Shown here in pieces: positions 1 to 9,197 of a stretch of 64,000 nt of DNA. How positions within the stretch are numbered: position 1 is the first letter of the stretch; every line of letters begins with the position of its first letter. The notes under the pieces are model-generated. The model saw nothing but the letters and a program-made list of their open reading frames with translations. It searched no databases and was not told the origin of the DNA. The position numbers and the translations under genes were made by a program. Origin of the DNA: Coprococcus phoceensis (GTDB taxonomy: Bacteria > Bacillota > Clostridia > Lachnospirales > Lachnospiraceae); contig NZ_FNWC01000006.1 in the NCBI RefSeq assembly GCF_900104635.1, forward strand, positions 248,001 through 312,000, written 5' to 3'.

Positions 1-1384
1 ATGAGTCTGAACGATTATCATAAAATTGTTCCAAAATTTTTGTGTCAATACGATCTAATTCTTCTCTTGGAAGCATTTTTAAAAGTTCCCATCCAAGGTC
101 AAGTGTCTCTTCGATTGTACGGTTTTCCTCCAGCCCCTGACCGATATAGCGTTCTTCGAATTCCTTTCCGAAGGCAAGGTATTTTTTGTCGATCGGGGAG
201 AGTTCATCTTCACCGATGACAGAGGCAAGGTTTCTCGCTTCTCCTACTTTGGCGTAGGATGAAAAGAGCTGGTTGGCAAGATCCTGATGGTCCGCGCGAG
301 TGTATCCCTCTCCGATACCGTCTTTCATCAGACGGGAAAGGGACGGTAAAATGTTGATTGGCGGGTAGATGGACTGTCCATGGAGCGCACGGTCAAGTAC
401 AATCTGCCCTTCAGTAATATATCCTGTCAAGTCAGGAATCGGGTGTGTGATATCGTCGTTTGGCATTGTCAGAATCGGCAGCTGTGTCACCGAACCGTTG
501 ACGCCTGCCACAATTCCTGCGCGTTCATAGATTGTCGCGAGTTCACTATAAAGATATCCCGGGAATCCTTTTCGGCTTGGAATCTCGCCTTTGGAGGAGG
601 ATACTTCACGCATCGCCTCCGCAAAGGATGTCATATCTGTGAGAATGACAAGGATATGTTTGTTCTGCTCAAATGCCAGATATTCTGCGACGGTGAGCGC
701 TACTTTTGGTGTGATAAGACGCTCCACGACCGGATCGTTTGCCAGATTCAGGAACATGACTACGTGGTCGGATACACCGCTTTCTTCAAAGGTGCGCTGG
801 AAAAATTCCGCAACGTCATGTTTGACACCCATCGCAGCAAATACAATAGCAAATTCTTCATCGGAATCATCCCCGAGAGAAGCCTGTTTTACAATCTGAG
901 CGGCAAGCTGGTCGTGTGGAAGACCGTTTCCGGAAAAAATCGGAAGCTTCTGTCCTCGAATCAGTGTGGTCAGACCGTCGATTGCAGAGATACCGGTGCG
1001 GATATAGTTTCTAGGATATTCACGTTTTACCGGGTTAAGCGGAAGTCCGTTGATATCTCTTGTCAACGTTGAGGTAATCGGACCGAGATCGTCAATCGGC
1101 TGCCCGATTCCGTTAAATGTTCTTCCGAGCATATCCGGTGAGAGGGCGATCTCCATCGGATGTCCGGTGAGTTTTGTGTGGGTGTTGAGCAGAGACATAT
1201 TTTCAGTCCCTTCAAATACCTGAATAACTGCTTTATCCTCGTAAATCTCAATGATGCGACCTAACTTACGCTCGTTTCCGTTTACTACAAATTCTACGAT
1301 CTCATCAAAGAACGCATCCTGTACACCCTCCAGCACGATCAGAGGACCGTTGATGCTGCTTAAGCCTAAATATTCAATTGCCAT
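1..1384 (-). CDS. ntpB: V/A-type ATP synthase subunit B (3' end cut by window)
   Basis: Non-catalytic nucleotide-binding B subunit of the V1/A1 head, which alternates with subunit A in the hexamer. The reverse-strand reading starts [10 protein letters not shown] at 1384 and stays open for 461 codons to the window edge; B subunits are about 460 residues, so only the stop codon or a few residues are missing. Visible family features are the N-terminal beta-barrel, the [10 protein letters not shown] segment that replaces a true P-loop, and the conserved [13 protein letters not shown] stretch near the C-terminus. The start has a strong AGGAGG ribosome site, 15 bases after the stop of subunit A. 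It is the last gene of the operon within the window; subunit D would be expected next. The identity is secure. Confidence 0.96.
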   Translation of the reverse strand, partial: MAIEYLGLSSINGPLIVLEGVQDAFFDEIVEFVVNGNERKLGRIIEIYEDKAVIQVFEGTENMSLLNTHTKLTGHPMEIALSPDMLGRTFNGIGQPIDDLGPITSTLTRDINGLPLNPVKREYPRNYIRTGISAIDGLTTLIRGQKLPIFSGNGLPHDQLAAQIVKQASLGDDSDEEFAIVFAAMGVKHDVAEFFQRTFEESGVSDHVVMFLNLANDPVVERLITPKVALTVAEYLAFEQNKHILVILTDMTSFAEAMREVSSSKGEIPSRKGFPGYLYSELATIYERAGIVAGVNGSVTQLPILTMPNDDITHPIPDLTGYITEGQIVLDRALHGQSIYPPINILPSLSRLMKDGIGEGYTRADHQDLANQLFSSYAKVGEARNLASVIGEDELSPIDKKYLAFGKEFEERYIGQGLEENRTIEETLDLGWELLKMLPREELDRIDTKILEQFYDNRSDS

Positions 1385-1399
1385 ACAAATCCTCCTCCT

Positions 1400-3166
1400 T
1401 TATGCGTTCTTTTCCATAATCCGGTCATAGAATGCATCGATTTTTTTCATATATTCATCAAATAGTTCGAGTTTGTCATTTGGCACATCGTATTTGATCG
1501 CAATGACTTTTTCGAAAATATCTTCTTCTTTCAGAACAGAAATCGGCATGTTCAGTGTGATGAGTGCTTTTGATTTCTGATATAAATACAAGATAACTTC
1601 CATCATCTTGAACTGCTTTTCTAATGAGACACAAGTGTCGTCTGCATGAAATGCGTTTTGCTGAAGGAATCCCAGTCGGATGACTTTGGCAATTTCCAAA
1701 ACGAGTTTCTGGTCGTCCGGCAGCACATCGCTTCCGATTAATTTTACGATTTCCATCAGGCTGCTCTCTTGATTCAAAAGAGCCATCAGCTGATTGCGGT
1801 AGTCGACAAACTTTGGCGAAACGTGTTCGTTATACCATGGGGCGAGATCGAGCAGATATTCACTGTAGCTTGTCAGCCAGTGGATTGCCGGGAAATGTCT
1901 CGCATACGCAAGGCTCTTATCAAGCCCCCAGAAACATCTGACAAAACGTTTGGTATTCTGTGTAACCGGCTCAGAGAAGTCGCCGCCCTGTGGTGATACA
2001 GCTCCGATAATAGATACAGAGCCGTCAGTTCCGTTTAAGTTGTGCATCATGCCCGCACGCTCGTAAAACGCAGATAAGCGTGATGCCAGATAAGCAGGGA
2101 AACCTTCTTCCGCAGGCATTTCTTCAAGACGTCCTGAGAGCTCTCGAAGTGCTTCTGCCCAACGAGATGTGGAGTCTGCCATGATTGCCACATCATATCC
2201 CATATCACGGTAGTATTCTGCAAGTGTGAGACCGGTGTAGATGCTCGCTTCACGGGCCGCCACCGGCATGTTGGAAGTATTGGCGATCAAAGTGGTTCGG
2301 TCCATCAGAGGATTGCCAGATTTAGGATCCACCAGTTTTGTAAATTCTTCCAGTACCTGTGTCATCTCATTTCCACGTTCTCCACAGCCAATGTAGATGA
2401 TGATGTCGGCATCGGACCATTTTGCGATCTGGTGCTGTGTCATTGTCTTTCCGGTTCCAAATCCACCAGGAACACAGGCGGTGCCGCCTTTTGCGATCGG
2501 GAACATCGTATCAAGAATACGCTGTCCGGTGATGAGCGGAACGGACGCAGGAAAACGGTGGTGCGTTGGACGGGGAACACGAATCGGCCATTTCTGAGTC
2601 ATAGTCAGGTCGATCGTCTCGCCGGAGCTTAGCTCGACTGTTACGAGCGGTTCATCAATTGTGTACACTCCATCCGGCATGACTTTAGTGATAATCCCGC
2701 TGATATGTGGAGGCACCATGCATTTGTGCACGATGGCCGTTGTCTCAGGCACTTCGGCAATGATATCACCTCCGTGAACGGAATCTCCGATAGAGACCGT
2801 CAGATGTGTCTTCCATTTTTTTTCTTTATCCAGCGAATCTACACTCACACCACGACTGATAAATGCACCGGAATTTTCGGCGATGCGTTCCAGTGGACGT
2901 TCAATACCGTCAAATATATTATTGAGAATTCCCGGGGCGAGGGTTACGGAGATGGCATCTCCAGTAGCCTCAACAGTCTCTCCCGGACGTAACCCGGTCG
3001 TCTCCTCAAAGACCTGAATGGTTGTCTTATCTTTATCAAGTGCGATAACTTCGCCGACTAATCTTTCTTTCCCTACATAGACCATCTCTGACATTTTAAA
3101 TCCGGTATTTCCTTTCAGATAGATGACAGGACCGTTTACTCCATAAATTGTTCCGGTTCTAAACAT
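1400..3166 (-). CDS. ntpA: V/A-type ATP synthase catalytic subunit A
   Basis: Catalytic subunit of the V1/A1 head (588 residues). The P-loop GGFGTGKT lies at about residues 234-241. The long non-homologous insertion that separates V/A-type A subunits from F-type beta subunits is present at about residues 115-190. The ATG at 3166 is chosen because TTAGGAGGTGACAACT sits just upstream; an in-frame GTG nine bases earlier lies inside that ribosome site. The gene start overlaps the end of subunit E by 8 bases, which points to translational coupling. The length is normal for the family. It works with subunits B, E, F, G/H and the membrane subunits I and K in the same operon. Confidence 0.97.
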   Translation of the reverse strand: MFRTGTIYGVNGPVIYLKGNTGFKMSEMVYVGKERLVGEVIALDKDKTTIQVFEETTGLRPGETVEATGDAISVTLAPGILNNIFDGIERPLERIAENSGAFISRGVSVDSLDKEKKWKTHLTVSIGDSVHGGDIIAEVPETTAIVHKCMVPPHISGIITKVMPDGVYTIDEPLVTVELSSGETIDLTMTQKWPIRVPRPTHHRFPASVPLITGQRILDTMFPIAKGGTACVPGGFGTGKTMTQHQIAKWSDADIIIYIGCGERGNEMTQVLEEFTKLVDPKSGNPLMDRTTLIANTSNMPVAAREASIYTGLTLAEYYRDMGYDVAIMADSTSRWAEALRELSGRLEEMPAEEGFPAYLASRLSAFYERAGMMHNLNGTDGSVSIIGAVSPQGGDFSEPVTQNTKRFVRCFWGLDKSLAYARHFPAIHWLTSYSEYLLDLAPWYNEHVSPKFVDYRNQLMALLNQESSLMEIVKLIGSDVLPDDQKLVLEIAKVIRLGFLQQNAFHADDTCVSLEKQFKMMEVILYLYQKSKALITLNMPISVLKEEDIFEKVIAIKYDVPNDKLELFDEYMKKIDAFYDRIMEKNA

Positions 3167-3746
3167 AGTTGTCACCTCCTAAAAACAAGAAATTGTCGTA
3201 TTCTTCCGAGAGTGCTGATTTAAACGAGTAGTCGATCAGAATACGTCGTTTTTGCATGACGGCACGTGTCCCACCGATAAAATCCTCTCGGCTTACGGTG
3301 AGGGAGGCGCCGGTTTTTGCTTCTAAATCATCTTTCAAATGCGCATCACTTGGATTGATGTAGATCAGAATTTCTTCACCATCTGCAAAATCCAGTGATT
3401 TTTGAATGCGTTTTTCCAGAATTTTTTTGTAGTCATCTGTCTTCATATATTCTTTTACAAGTACAAGAACACGTTTGAACAAGCGGTTTTTTAAGTCTGT
3501 CTGGCATTTTCCCTGTTCGCGTTTGAGTTCGATCTGTGCTCTTGCCATGGCCTTATTTAAAGATTGTCTGGCGTTGGCGGTCTCTGTTTTTAAGGTGAGT
3601 TCCGCCTGACGGATGGCAGTCTCTTTATGCTCTTTTAGTATCTGGTCTAAAGCCTCCTGATGTTCACTTATAATCTCGTTGCCCATTGCTCTGGCATCTT
3701 CCATGGAAGCATCCTGCAGATACTTTAATTTTTCTTCGATTGTCAA
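3159..3746 (-). CDS. ntpE: V/A-type ATP synthase subunit E (peripheral stalk)
   Basis: Peripheral stalk subunit of 195 residues. The N-terminal half is a charged helix rich in Glu, Lys, Ala and Gln (about residues 1-110), suited to a coiled coil with the G/H subunit. The C-terminal part is a mixed alpha/beta head with EILIYINPSDA and the typical GGTRAVMQKRRILIDYSF-like ending, which contacts the A3B3 head. The start is TTG, six bases or so after a GAAGGTG ribosome site; no nearby ATG fits. It lies between F and A in the operon and overlaps the start of A. The assignment rests on length, position and the C-terminal motif. Confidence 0.93.
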   Translation of the reverse strand: MTIEEKLKYLQDASMEDARAMGNEIISEHQEALDQILKEHKETAIRQAELTLKTETANARQSLNKAMARAQIELKREQGKCQTDLKNRLFKRVLVLVKEYMKTDDYKKILEKRIQKSLDFADGEEILIYINPSDAHLKDDLEAKTGASLTVSREDFIGGTRAVMQKRRILIDYSFKSALSEEYDNFLFLGGDNYV

Positions 3747-3763
3747 GATTTCACCTTCTTTTA

Positions 3764-4072
3764 CTATAGTTTTAAGCCGATGGCTTCATTTACATAAGAT
3801 GTGATAAAGTCTTTTTTACGGCCGGTTCCGTGACGGTCAGGAATTTCGACAAGCAGCGGTAGTTTTCGTTTGAGCTTGATCTCATCGATAAGATCGGGAA
3901 ATTCCCGCCCGAATTTTTCGGTGAGCAAAACGATACCGATGGATTTGTCATCCATAACTTTCTGCAGGGCGTCGTGAAGCTCGCTTCGTTCGTGTACAAC
4001 AACACCGTCTACGCCTGCGAGTCGCATTCCTGTGTACGTATCGACATTATCACTGATCAAAAACATCTTCAT
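3764..4072 (-). CDS. V/A-type ATP synthase subunit F (central stalk)
   Basis: Small Rossmann-like subunit of 102 residues on the central rotor with subunit D. It opens MKMFLISDNVDTYTGMRLAG, the usual F-subunit start, and continues with a VLLTEKFG segment and a C-terminal helix. The length agrees with the family (about 100-110). It starts two bases after the stop of subunit K, so translation is probably coupled. The symbol is left blank because naming of the small V-type subunits differs between organisms (ntpG in Enterococcus hirae, atpF elsewhere). Confidence 0.93.
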   Translation of the reverse strand: MKMFLISDNVDTYTGMRLAGVDGVVVHERSELHDALQKVMDDKSIGIVLLTEKFGREFPDLIDEIKLKRKLPLLVEIPDRHGTGRKKDFITSYVNEAIGLKL

Positions 4073-4074
4073 AA

Positions 4075-4506
4075 TTACAATTTACCTAAGATCATGAAGG
4101 AGATGATCAGTCCGTAGAGACAAACACCTTCTGCAAGACCTGCGAAAATTAAGGATTTACCAAAAATGCTGGAGTCTTCGCTGACTGCTCCAAGAGCAGC
4201 GCTTGCAGCACTGGCAACAGCGATACCACCACCGATACATGCTAAACCGGTAACGAGAGCGGCGGCGATATACCCAAGTCCTGTGGCGGTAGAAGCAGCA
4301 GTTGTAGCTGCATCAGCAGCCTGCGCAGAACCGCCAAACATCATAATGCCTGCAATTACAAAAGCGCCAAAGTAAAAGAAGATATTGACGCCGATTGCCT
4401 TTTTGTAGCGCTTTTTGTTTTTCTCACCGATCAGATAGTATCCGAAAGGAAGAATGATGCTTAAGATTAAAGTTACGATAAGAGTTAATTTTACTGTTAA
4501 AGTCAT
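4075..4506 (-). CDS. ntpK: V/A-type ATP synthase proteolipid subunit K (c ring)
   Basis: Rotor-ring proteolipid of 143 residues. Four hydrophobic segments can be seen: about 5-26, 40-58, 76-108 and 117-142. Only the last two form the classic c-type hairpin, with the ion-carrying carboxylate Glu126 in FAGLAEGVCLYG; the first pair is a less conserved extension. At the position where Na+-binding proteolipids carry Gln in the first helix of the hairpin, this protein has Ser99 (in GGGIAVASAA), so H+ use is possible, though sequence alone cannot settle it. A GGAGG site lies eight bases before the ATG. The gene is flanked by I and F in the operon. Confidence 0.94.
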   Translation of the reverse strand: MTLTVKLTLIVTLILSIILPFGYYLIGEKNKKRYKKAIGVNIFFYFGAFVIAGIMMFGGSAQAADAATTAASTATGLGYIAAALVTGLACIGGGIAVASAASAALGAVSEDSSIFGKSLIFAGLAEGVCLYGLIISFMILGKL

Positions 4507-4524
4507 AATGAAAACCTCCTGAGT

Positions 4525-6456
4525 TTATACATTTTTCTGATTATATGGTTTGAATTCGCGTCCGCTTCCTTTATAAAAGCGGCTGAACATTTCATAATAT
4601 TCCAGTCTTAACACCTGGATTCCGACAACAAGCCCTTCCATCAGGCAGACAAATATGTTGCCGGCTACAATGACGATCCAATTTGGACTGCTGTTTTGTG
4701 TGGCGCCGCCAAGCATAAGTACAACTTCCATCATCGCTGCATGGCTGACAGCAAAAGCGCCGATACGCACAAAAGAAAGTGTGTTGGAAAAGTAACTGAG
4801 CATTGTTTCGAATAATTCGAAGAATGCCTGTACAAAAAACATGACTTTTCCGCCTTCTGTTTTTCCGGTGCGCTTTTCAAGTTTTTTTGCGAGCGGTTCC
4901 TTGAAGACCATCATCAGAACCGGGACACCGAAAAGCACGGCGAGCAAAATGTTAGCAGGCATCTTGTGACCTGTCATAAACAAGACAATCGCCAATACGA
5001 CAGAGCCATAGAAAATCAGTCCGGCGACCCCGTTCGGTGAGAACCATGCGTTTTCTAAATCATGCGCCCGCAGGGAGTTGATAATCTGGAAAATCATGGA
5101 CAGGAGAATGATTCCCATTCCAAATGCGATTGCAACGATAAATACGGTGTTCAGTTGACCGACAAACGGAAGGCTCGTCATAGCTGAAATCGGATGCAGC
5201 CATTTTGCCTCGATGATATTTTCAAATCCAAATACACTTCCGAACATAAAGCCGAAAAAGGTGGAAAAGATACCGGCAAGCGAGATGACCCCCGCAAGAT
5301 CAATTTTTTTGAATTTGTAGAGCAGTCCGCCCCCGATTGCGAGACAGAGTCCCTGGCCAACATCTCCGAACATGGCGCCGAAGATAAAGGTGTAAGTCAG
5401 CGCGAGAAAAATCGTCGGATCCATCTCATTGTGTGCCGGAAGTCCGTACATACGGATAAACATCTCAAATGGCTTGAAGATCTTCGGGTTCTTCAACTTT
5501 GTCGGAGGCTCCCCGAAATAGGTCTCGTGGTCATCTTCCACCACTACAAACAGGTTCGGATCGTGCTTGACGTCTTCGAGGAAGGAACTGATGTCAGCCT
5601 CGGACATCCATCCGCATAATATAAAGAAGTTATCGTGTTTGTCTTCCACACAGGCAGCAAGCTTTCGCACATCAAAGTTCTTGGCGAGTACCTGCAGACG
5701 TTTTTGTGCCGAGACAAGTTTTGCGCTGTCTTTTGAGAGAATCTCAGCAATCTCTTCGTCGATATGCCGGATTTTTTTCTCAATCGAATGAATACTTTTT
5801 TCCAGTGTGCGGCACGCATCAGTCGGCGTGGTATCATACTCATCCGGCAGGAAAATACGCTCAAAATGCAGTGATTTTAAAATAGCGTCGATGCGTTCGG
5901 AATCGGAGCGGGAGGAGAAGTATACGCCGTATACGTAGCTTGTATCTCTTCCGCCCTCTAAAAAGATTACATTAAGATCCTCGCTTACATATTTTTCTAC
6001 TTTGTGATAATAGTTCAGTGCAACACGCCCAAAACGGAATTTGATAAAGTGATACTGCATCACGTCGTGGATGTTGCATTCGAGACCTGAAAACGGTTCG
6101 ATCACTTTGAGTTTGTCTCGCAGTGCTTCTTGTTCCTCTTTCAGGTTCTGTTCTTTTTCTTTGAGATCCATATAGTTGTTGTTTGCTGTACGGATTGTCT
6201 GGAACAGCTCCTCCATCGAAAGCGGAACTTCCGGAAGAGATTCTTTGTCAGACAGATATCCGACGAACTGATTCGCCTTTTCCAGCGCATCTTTATATGG
6301 ATTGATCTCGATAAACGGCTGAAGGTTATCGACCGTTTTTAATTCCGAAAGAGCATTTTCCAATTGAATCTCATATTTTGAGAAATACAGATCCGTTACC
6401 CGGTCAATGTCATTTTTCGGTCCGGTGATACTTAAAAATTTCATTTTTACAATCAT
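4525..6456 (-). CDS. ntpI: V/A-type ATP synthase subunit I (a-type stator subunit)
   Basis: Large membrane stator subunit (643 residues), homologous to eukaryotic Vo subunit a; it provides the half-channels for ion flow and anchors the peripheral stalks. The N-terminal half (to about residue 340) is cytosolic and partly coiled coil, and the C-terminal half has about seven or eight membrane segments. The region with SYFSNTLSFVRIGAFAVSHA carries the conserved Arg expected to face the K-subunit Glu. The ATG at 6456 is chosen over an upstream in-frame start because it overlaps the stop of subunit C in ATGA form and follows GGGGGTGTGAG. Length and motifs are normal. Confidence 0.95.
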   Translation of the reverse strand: MIVKMKFLSITGPKNDIDRVTDLYFSKYEIQLENALSELKTVDNLQPFIEINPYKDALEKANQFVGYLSDKESLPEVPLSMEELFQTIRTANNNYMDLKEKEQNLKEEQEALRDKLKVIEPFSGLECNIHDVMQYHFIKFRFGRVALNYYHKVEKYVSEDLNVIFLEGGRDTSYVYGVYFSSRSDSERIDAILKSLHFERIFLPDEYDTTPTDACRTLEKSIHSIEKKIRHIDEEIAEILSKDSAKLVSAQKRLQVLAKNFDVRKLAACVEDKHDNFFILCGWMSEADISSFLEDVKHDPNLFVVVEDDHETYFGEPPTKLKNPKIFKPFEMFIRMYGLPAHNEMDPTIFLALTYTFIFGAMFGDVGQGLCLAIGGGLLYKFKKIDLAGVISLAGIFSTFFGFMFGSVFGFENIIEAKWLHPISAMTSLPFVGQLNTVFIVAIAFGMGIILLSMIFQIINSLRAHDLENAWFSPNGVAGLIFYGSVVLAIVLFMTGHKMPANILLAVLFGVPVLMMVFKEPLAKKLEKRTGKTEGGKVMFFVQAFFELFETMLSYFSNTLSFVRIGAFAVSHAAMMEVVLMLGGATQNSSPNWIVIVAGNIFVCLMEGLVVGIQVLRLEYYEMFSRFYKGSGREFKPYNQKNV

Positions 6457-7505
6457 TGTGGTCTCACACCCCCTATATATTTTAATGTTTCTCCAGCGGA
6501 CAGACCATAGCGAATACATTCCAATGCCGTTGTAAGCTTCCTTAGCTCCTCTTCTTTTTGGAAAAGATAGGAGTTGATGGAAGCAATGGAATACGGATGT
6601 TCTCTGCGGTCGGTGGAGTACAGGCGTGACAGGCAGTCCGTATACATCTTTTCAATGGTAAATGCATGATCTAAGGGCTGCCGTCTGCCGTAATAAGTCT
6701 TTCGGAGCAGTTCCATGAACTCGTCCAATGACTCGCTTTCGATCAACGTTTTTATCTCAGGAAGTTTGATGTGAAAATAAACCGGAATGATAAAAGCGTA
6801 AATCTGAATGGAATCCATGTTATAGTATTTTTTTGCACGGTAAATCCATTGTAAATTAATCAAATCGATCTTCGTTCCGCAGTCGCGGGTAAAAATCTTA
6901 AGTTCCAATCCTTTGAGCGTTTTTTTGCGCGCTTTCCAGACGGAGGTAAATTCATATAAGTTGAGGGCGAGGTCGTAATCAAACAGATCGACGGGCTGCC
7001 CGGATTCCTGTAAAATTTTCAGTGGAGCGTAATATTCTGTGCCTTGCAGATTGTCTACTAATTCTTCCATGGTCTTGGAAGTAATCAGACGGTCGATTGA
7101 AATCTGGGAGTAGCGGTCAAAAAACGGCTTTTTGTGATTCAGATCAAACGGTTCCTCATAATGGTTGTAGACAATTCGCAGACAGTAGTTGATCAAATCA
7201 ACTTCATAGCGCTTGAGATACAGTCTTAAAAATCGTTGGTGTTCCAGACCCGAGAAACGATACAGTTTGGAGTAATCGTTGTAAAGGGACTGGATGAGGA
7301 TTTTCTCGACATCTCCACGGTGAAGTGTATTCTCATCTACAGTTTCAAAGGCTTTTGCGTACGCGGGAAGTTTCTTCAAATAAGTGACCACCTCGGCAAC
7401 GTTGCACAATTGTGCAATTTCCCGGAAGTGGTCATCTGTTAAAAGCTTGGCCTGCATTGCATGTATCTTTGTTACGATTCCACTATATGATAGTAGATTT
7501 CCCAT
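6453..7505 (-). CDS. ntpC: V/A-type ATP synthase subunit C (AC39/d-like)
   Basis: Subunit of 350 residues that couples the central stalk to the proteolipid ring (V-ATPase AC39/d family). It is predicted mostly helical and soluble, and opens MGNLLSYSGIVTKIHAMQAK, as is typical. Charged RY/Y-rich segments such as KRYEVDLINYCLRIVYN recur, reflecting the three-fold internal repeat of the family. It begins two bases after the stop of the G/H subunit and its own stop overlaps the ATG of subunit I, so the three genes are tightly coupled. Confidence 0.93.
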   Translation of the reverse strand: MGNLLSYSGIVTKIHAMQAKLLTDDHFREIAQLCNVAEVVTYLKKLPAYAKAFETVDENTLHRGDVEKILIQSLYNDYSKLYRFSGLEHQRFLRLYLKRYEVDLINYCLRIVYNHYEEPFDLNHKKPFFDRYSQISIDRLITSKTMEELVDNLQGTEYYAPLKILQESGQPVDLFDYDLALNLYEFTSVWKARKKTLKGLELKIFTRDCGTKIDLINLQWIYRAKKYYNMDSIQIYAFIIPVYFHIKLPEIKTLIESESLDEFMELLRKTYYGRRQPLDHAFTIEKMYTDCLSRLYSTDRREHPYSIASINSYLFQKEEELRKLTTALECIRYGLSAGETLKYIGGVRPQ

Positions 7506-7507
7506 AA

Positions 7508-7819
7508 TTATACCTCTGTAATGCGTTTCAATATTTCGTGAGCGTATTGCTCATGCTTGATTTCGTATTCCCTTGTGAGTGAATGAATGGTTCGCTCACT
7601 TTCTGACTGCAGCTGCTGTAGCTGCGTATTCATTTTAGAAGTCAGATTTTGCTGGATTGCATCCAGTTTTTCTTTTGTGCTTGCAGCCAGATCTTCGTCG
7701 AATCTTTGTTGGTCTTTTTGCATCTTTTGATCGAGCCTGTCTTTTTCTGATTCGGCATGCTTTACAATGGCTGTAGCGGCTGTCTCAATTTCTGACAATT
7801 TGCTGATAATAGAATTCAT
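7508..7819 (-). CDS. V/A-type ATP synthase subunit G/H (peripheral stalk coiled coil)
   Basis: First gene of the V-type operon, 103 residues. From about residue 15 to 95 it is one long amphipathic charged helix (Lys, Glu, Asp, Gln), as expected for the G/H partner of subunit E in the peripheral stalk. The real start is MNSIISKLSEIE at 7819, after AAGGAGGG. The open frame extends further upstream, but the translated extension is a Phe/Tyr/Ile-rich shadow of the intergenic region. A family call on such a low-complexity helix depends on its position directly before subunit C. Confidence 0.85.
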   Translation of the reverse strand: MNSIISKLSEIETAATAIVKHAESEKDRLDQKMQKDQQRFDEDLAASTKEKLDAIQQNLTSKMNTQLQQLQSESERTIHSLTREYEIKHEQYAHEILKRITEV

Positions 7820-7911
7820 TGTGAACCCTCCTTTTGTGCAAGCTGATATGAATAATGTAACACAGTAGAAGAAATAAAAAAAGGGTTTTGCGAAAATAAT
7901 GCAACTATAAA

Positions 7912-7940
7912 TTGACGATATATCTCCGACGAGATATACT
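7912..7940 (+). promoter_or_regulatory. Sigma-A promoter of trmB
   Basis: TTGACG, a 17-base spacer and TATACT, close to consensus; the -10 ends 27 bases before the trmB start. It lies in the divergent gap between the V-type ATPase operon and trmB. I could not identify an equally clear promoter for the ATPase operon on the other strand. Confidence 0.8.
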
Positions 7941-7967
7941 GAGAAAAAAAGAATGAGGTGCAAGAGT

Positions 7968-8618
7968 ATGAGACTTAGAAATATTCCGGGTGCAGATGAT
8001 GTGATTCAGAACCATCCGGTTGCAATAAAGAATGAGATAGAACAAAAAGGGAAGTGGCATACGGTCTTTGGAAATGAGAACCCGATTCACATTGAGATTG
8101 GAATGGGGAAAGGGCAGTTTCTCTTGAATCTTGCCAAGCAGAATCCGCAGATAAACTATATTGGAATCGAGCGATATTCGAGTGTTTTGCTGAGGGCATT
8201 GGAAAAATACGACACAGAAGAATTTTGTGATATGAAAAATATTCGTTTTATCTGTATGGATGCTTTCACGCTGCCGGATGTGTTTGGAAAAGGCGAAGTG
8301 GCAAAGATCTACCTGAATTTTTCGGATCCTTGGCCGAAGGCAAGACATGCCGGGAGAAGGCTTACGTCTACTCGATTTTTTGGACAGTATGACAAGGTGC
8401 TGGCACAAGACGGTGTTGTGGAATTTAAGACAGATAACAGCCAGCTGTTTGAGTTCTCCCTAGAACAGGTGGCGGAAGCAGGATGGAAATTGCTGGCACA
8501 TACATATGACCTGCATCACGATGAAAAGATGAATGTGGGGAATATTATGACAGAATACGAGCAGAAGTTCTCAAGCCTTGGCAATCCGATCCATAAGTTG
8601 ATCGCAGCGAGGAAATAG
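7968..8618 (+). CDS. trmB: tRNA (guanine-N7-)-methyltransferase
   Basis: SAM-dependent enzyme that makes m7G46 in the variable loop of many tRNAs. It has 216 residues, the normal size. The SAM site reads HIEIGMGKGQFLLNLA, followed by NYIGIERYSSVLLRALEK. The conserved LNFSDPWPKARHAGRRLT segment holds the catalytic/tRNA-binding motif, and VEFKTDNSQLFEFSLE is the family C-terminal motif. The ATG at 7968 is preferred to an in-frame ATG at 7953 because GAGGTG lies seven bases ahead of it. It is transcribed alone from a strong promoter. Confidence 0.97.
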   Translation: MRLRNIPGADDVIQNHPVAIKNEIEQKGKWHTVFGNENPIHIEIGMGKGQFLLNLAKQNPQINYIGIERYSSVLLRALEKYDTEEFCDMKNIRFICMDAFTLPDVFGKGEVAKIYLNFSDPWPKARHAGRRLTSTRFFGQYDKVLAQDGVVEFKTDNSQLFEFSLEQVAEAGWKLLAHTYDLHHDEKMNVGNIMTEYEQKFSSLGNPIHKLIAARK

Positions 8619-8675
8619 TTCGAAGCTTTCGGCATATTCTATATAGAAAGTATGTGTATAGAACAGGAGAACCTT

Positions 8676-8810
8676 ATGGGGAAAGGAAAGTGGAAACATT
8701 CGTTTTGTCAGTTTTGCTATGATAACAGGAAACTGACATGTAAGCTAAAATGCATTAGACGCTCGTTTGAAGAGGTCTGCGACATCTTGAATGCAAGATG
8801 TAAACCATAA
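8676..8810 (+). CDS. Small Cys-rich protein of unknown function (44 aa)
   Basis: A 44-residue ORF in the gap between trmB and the thioredoxin-like gene. ATG follows AGGAGA with five bases of spacing, which is a good ribosome site. The peptide is basic (MGKGKWKHSFCQFCYDN at the start) and has six Cys at positions 11, 14, 22, 26, 35 and 42, including CxxC and CxxxC pairs. This could be a zinc knuckle or a thiol-rich substrate of the downstream thioredoxin. I do not recognise a family. The case for translation is the ribosome site, the Cys pattern and placement 36 bases before a redox gene; it could still be chance. Confidence 0.5.
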   Translation: MGKGKWKHSFCQFCYDNRKLTCKLKCIRRSFEEVCDILNARCKP

Positions 8811-8846
8811 GGGCGAGCTGTACACTAGTGTCCGGGAGGGTGGCAT

Positions 8847-9119
8847 ATGCAGGTTACACTGATTGTTCTGTTTGCGCACTGGTGTCCGAAATGTAATATG
8901 ATGATGCCGGTTGTGGATGAGATAGAAGAGGTCTATAAGGAACAGCTGGAAGTCGTCAGAATAGACATTGAAAAAGAAACTGAAATTGCAAAAGATTATA
9001 GTATCCAAATTGTACCGACATTTGTTATAATGAAACAAGGAAATGAAGTTATGAGGATGGCTGGGATCATCGGTGAGGAGATTCTGAAAAAGAGGATTGA
9101 GACGGTGATTGGAAAGTAG
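8847..9119 (+). CDS. Thioredoxin-like protein (WCPKC active site)
   Basis: Compact thioredoxin-fold protein of 90 residues, shorter than normal thioredoxin (about 105). The redox site WCPKC lies at residues 12-16 and the cis-Pro motif IVPTF near residue 60, so the fold and activity look intact; the N-terminal beta strand before the active site is trimmed. The CPKC dipeptide differs from classic CGPC and may shift redox potential. A GGGAGGG site precedes the ATG. It follows a small Cys-rich ORF and precedes xpaC-telA. The physiological partner is unknown. Confidence 0.85.
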   Translation: MQVTLIVLFAHWCPKCNMMMPVVDEIEEVYKEQLEVVRIDIEKETEIAKDYSIQIVPTFVIMKQGNEVMRMAGIIGEEILKKRIETVIGK

Positions 9120-9132
9120 AGGAATGTTTGCT

Positions 9133-9158
9133 CCGGCAAAGCCGGTGTGCTTTGCCGG
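9133..9158 (+). terminator. GC-rich hairpin after the thioredoxin-like gene
   Basis: Perfect 9-bp inverted repeat CCGGCAAAG / CTTTGCCGG with an eight-base loop, 14 bases after the thioredoxin stop. No U-tract follows (AAAAGCG), so it is either a weak terminator or an mRNA-stabilising or processing hairpin between the redox gene and xpaC. Confidence 0.45.
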
Positions 9159-9197
9159 AAAAGCGAAAGAATGATTCAGGAAGGATATGACGGATAT

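Noticed and set aside
380-1072. Plus-strand ORF of 230 codons
   Set aside because: It is a shadow of V-type ATPase subunit B on the minus strand; composition is Cys/Arg/Phe-rich and there is no ribosome site.
7820-7963. N-terminal extension of the V-type G/H subunit
   Set aside because: The extension has a hydrophobic low-complexity translation, and AAGGAGGG precedes the internal ATG at 7819.
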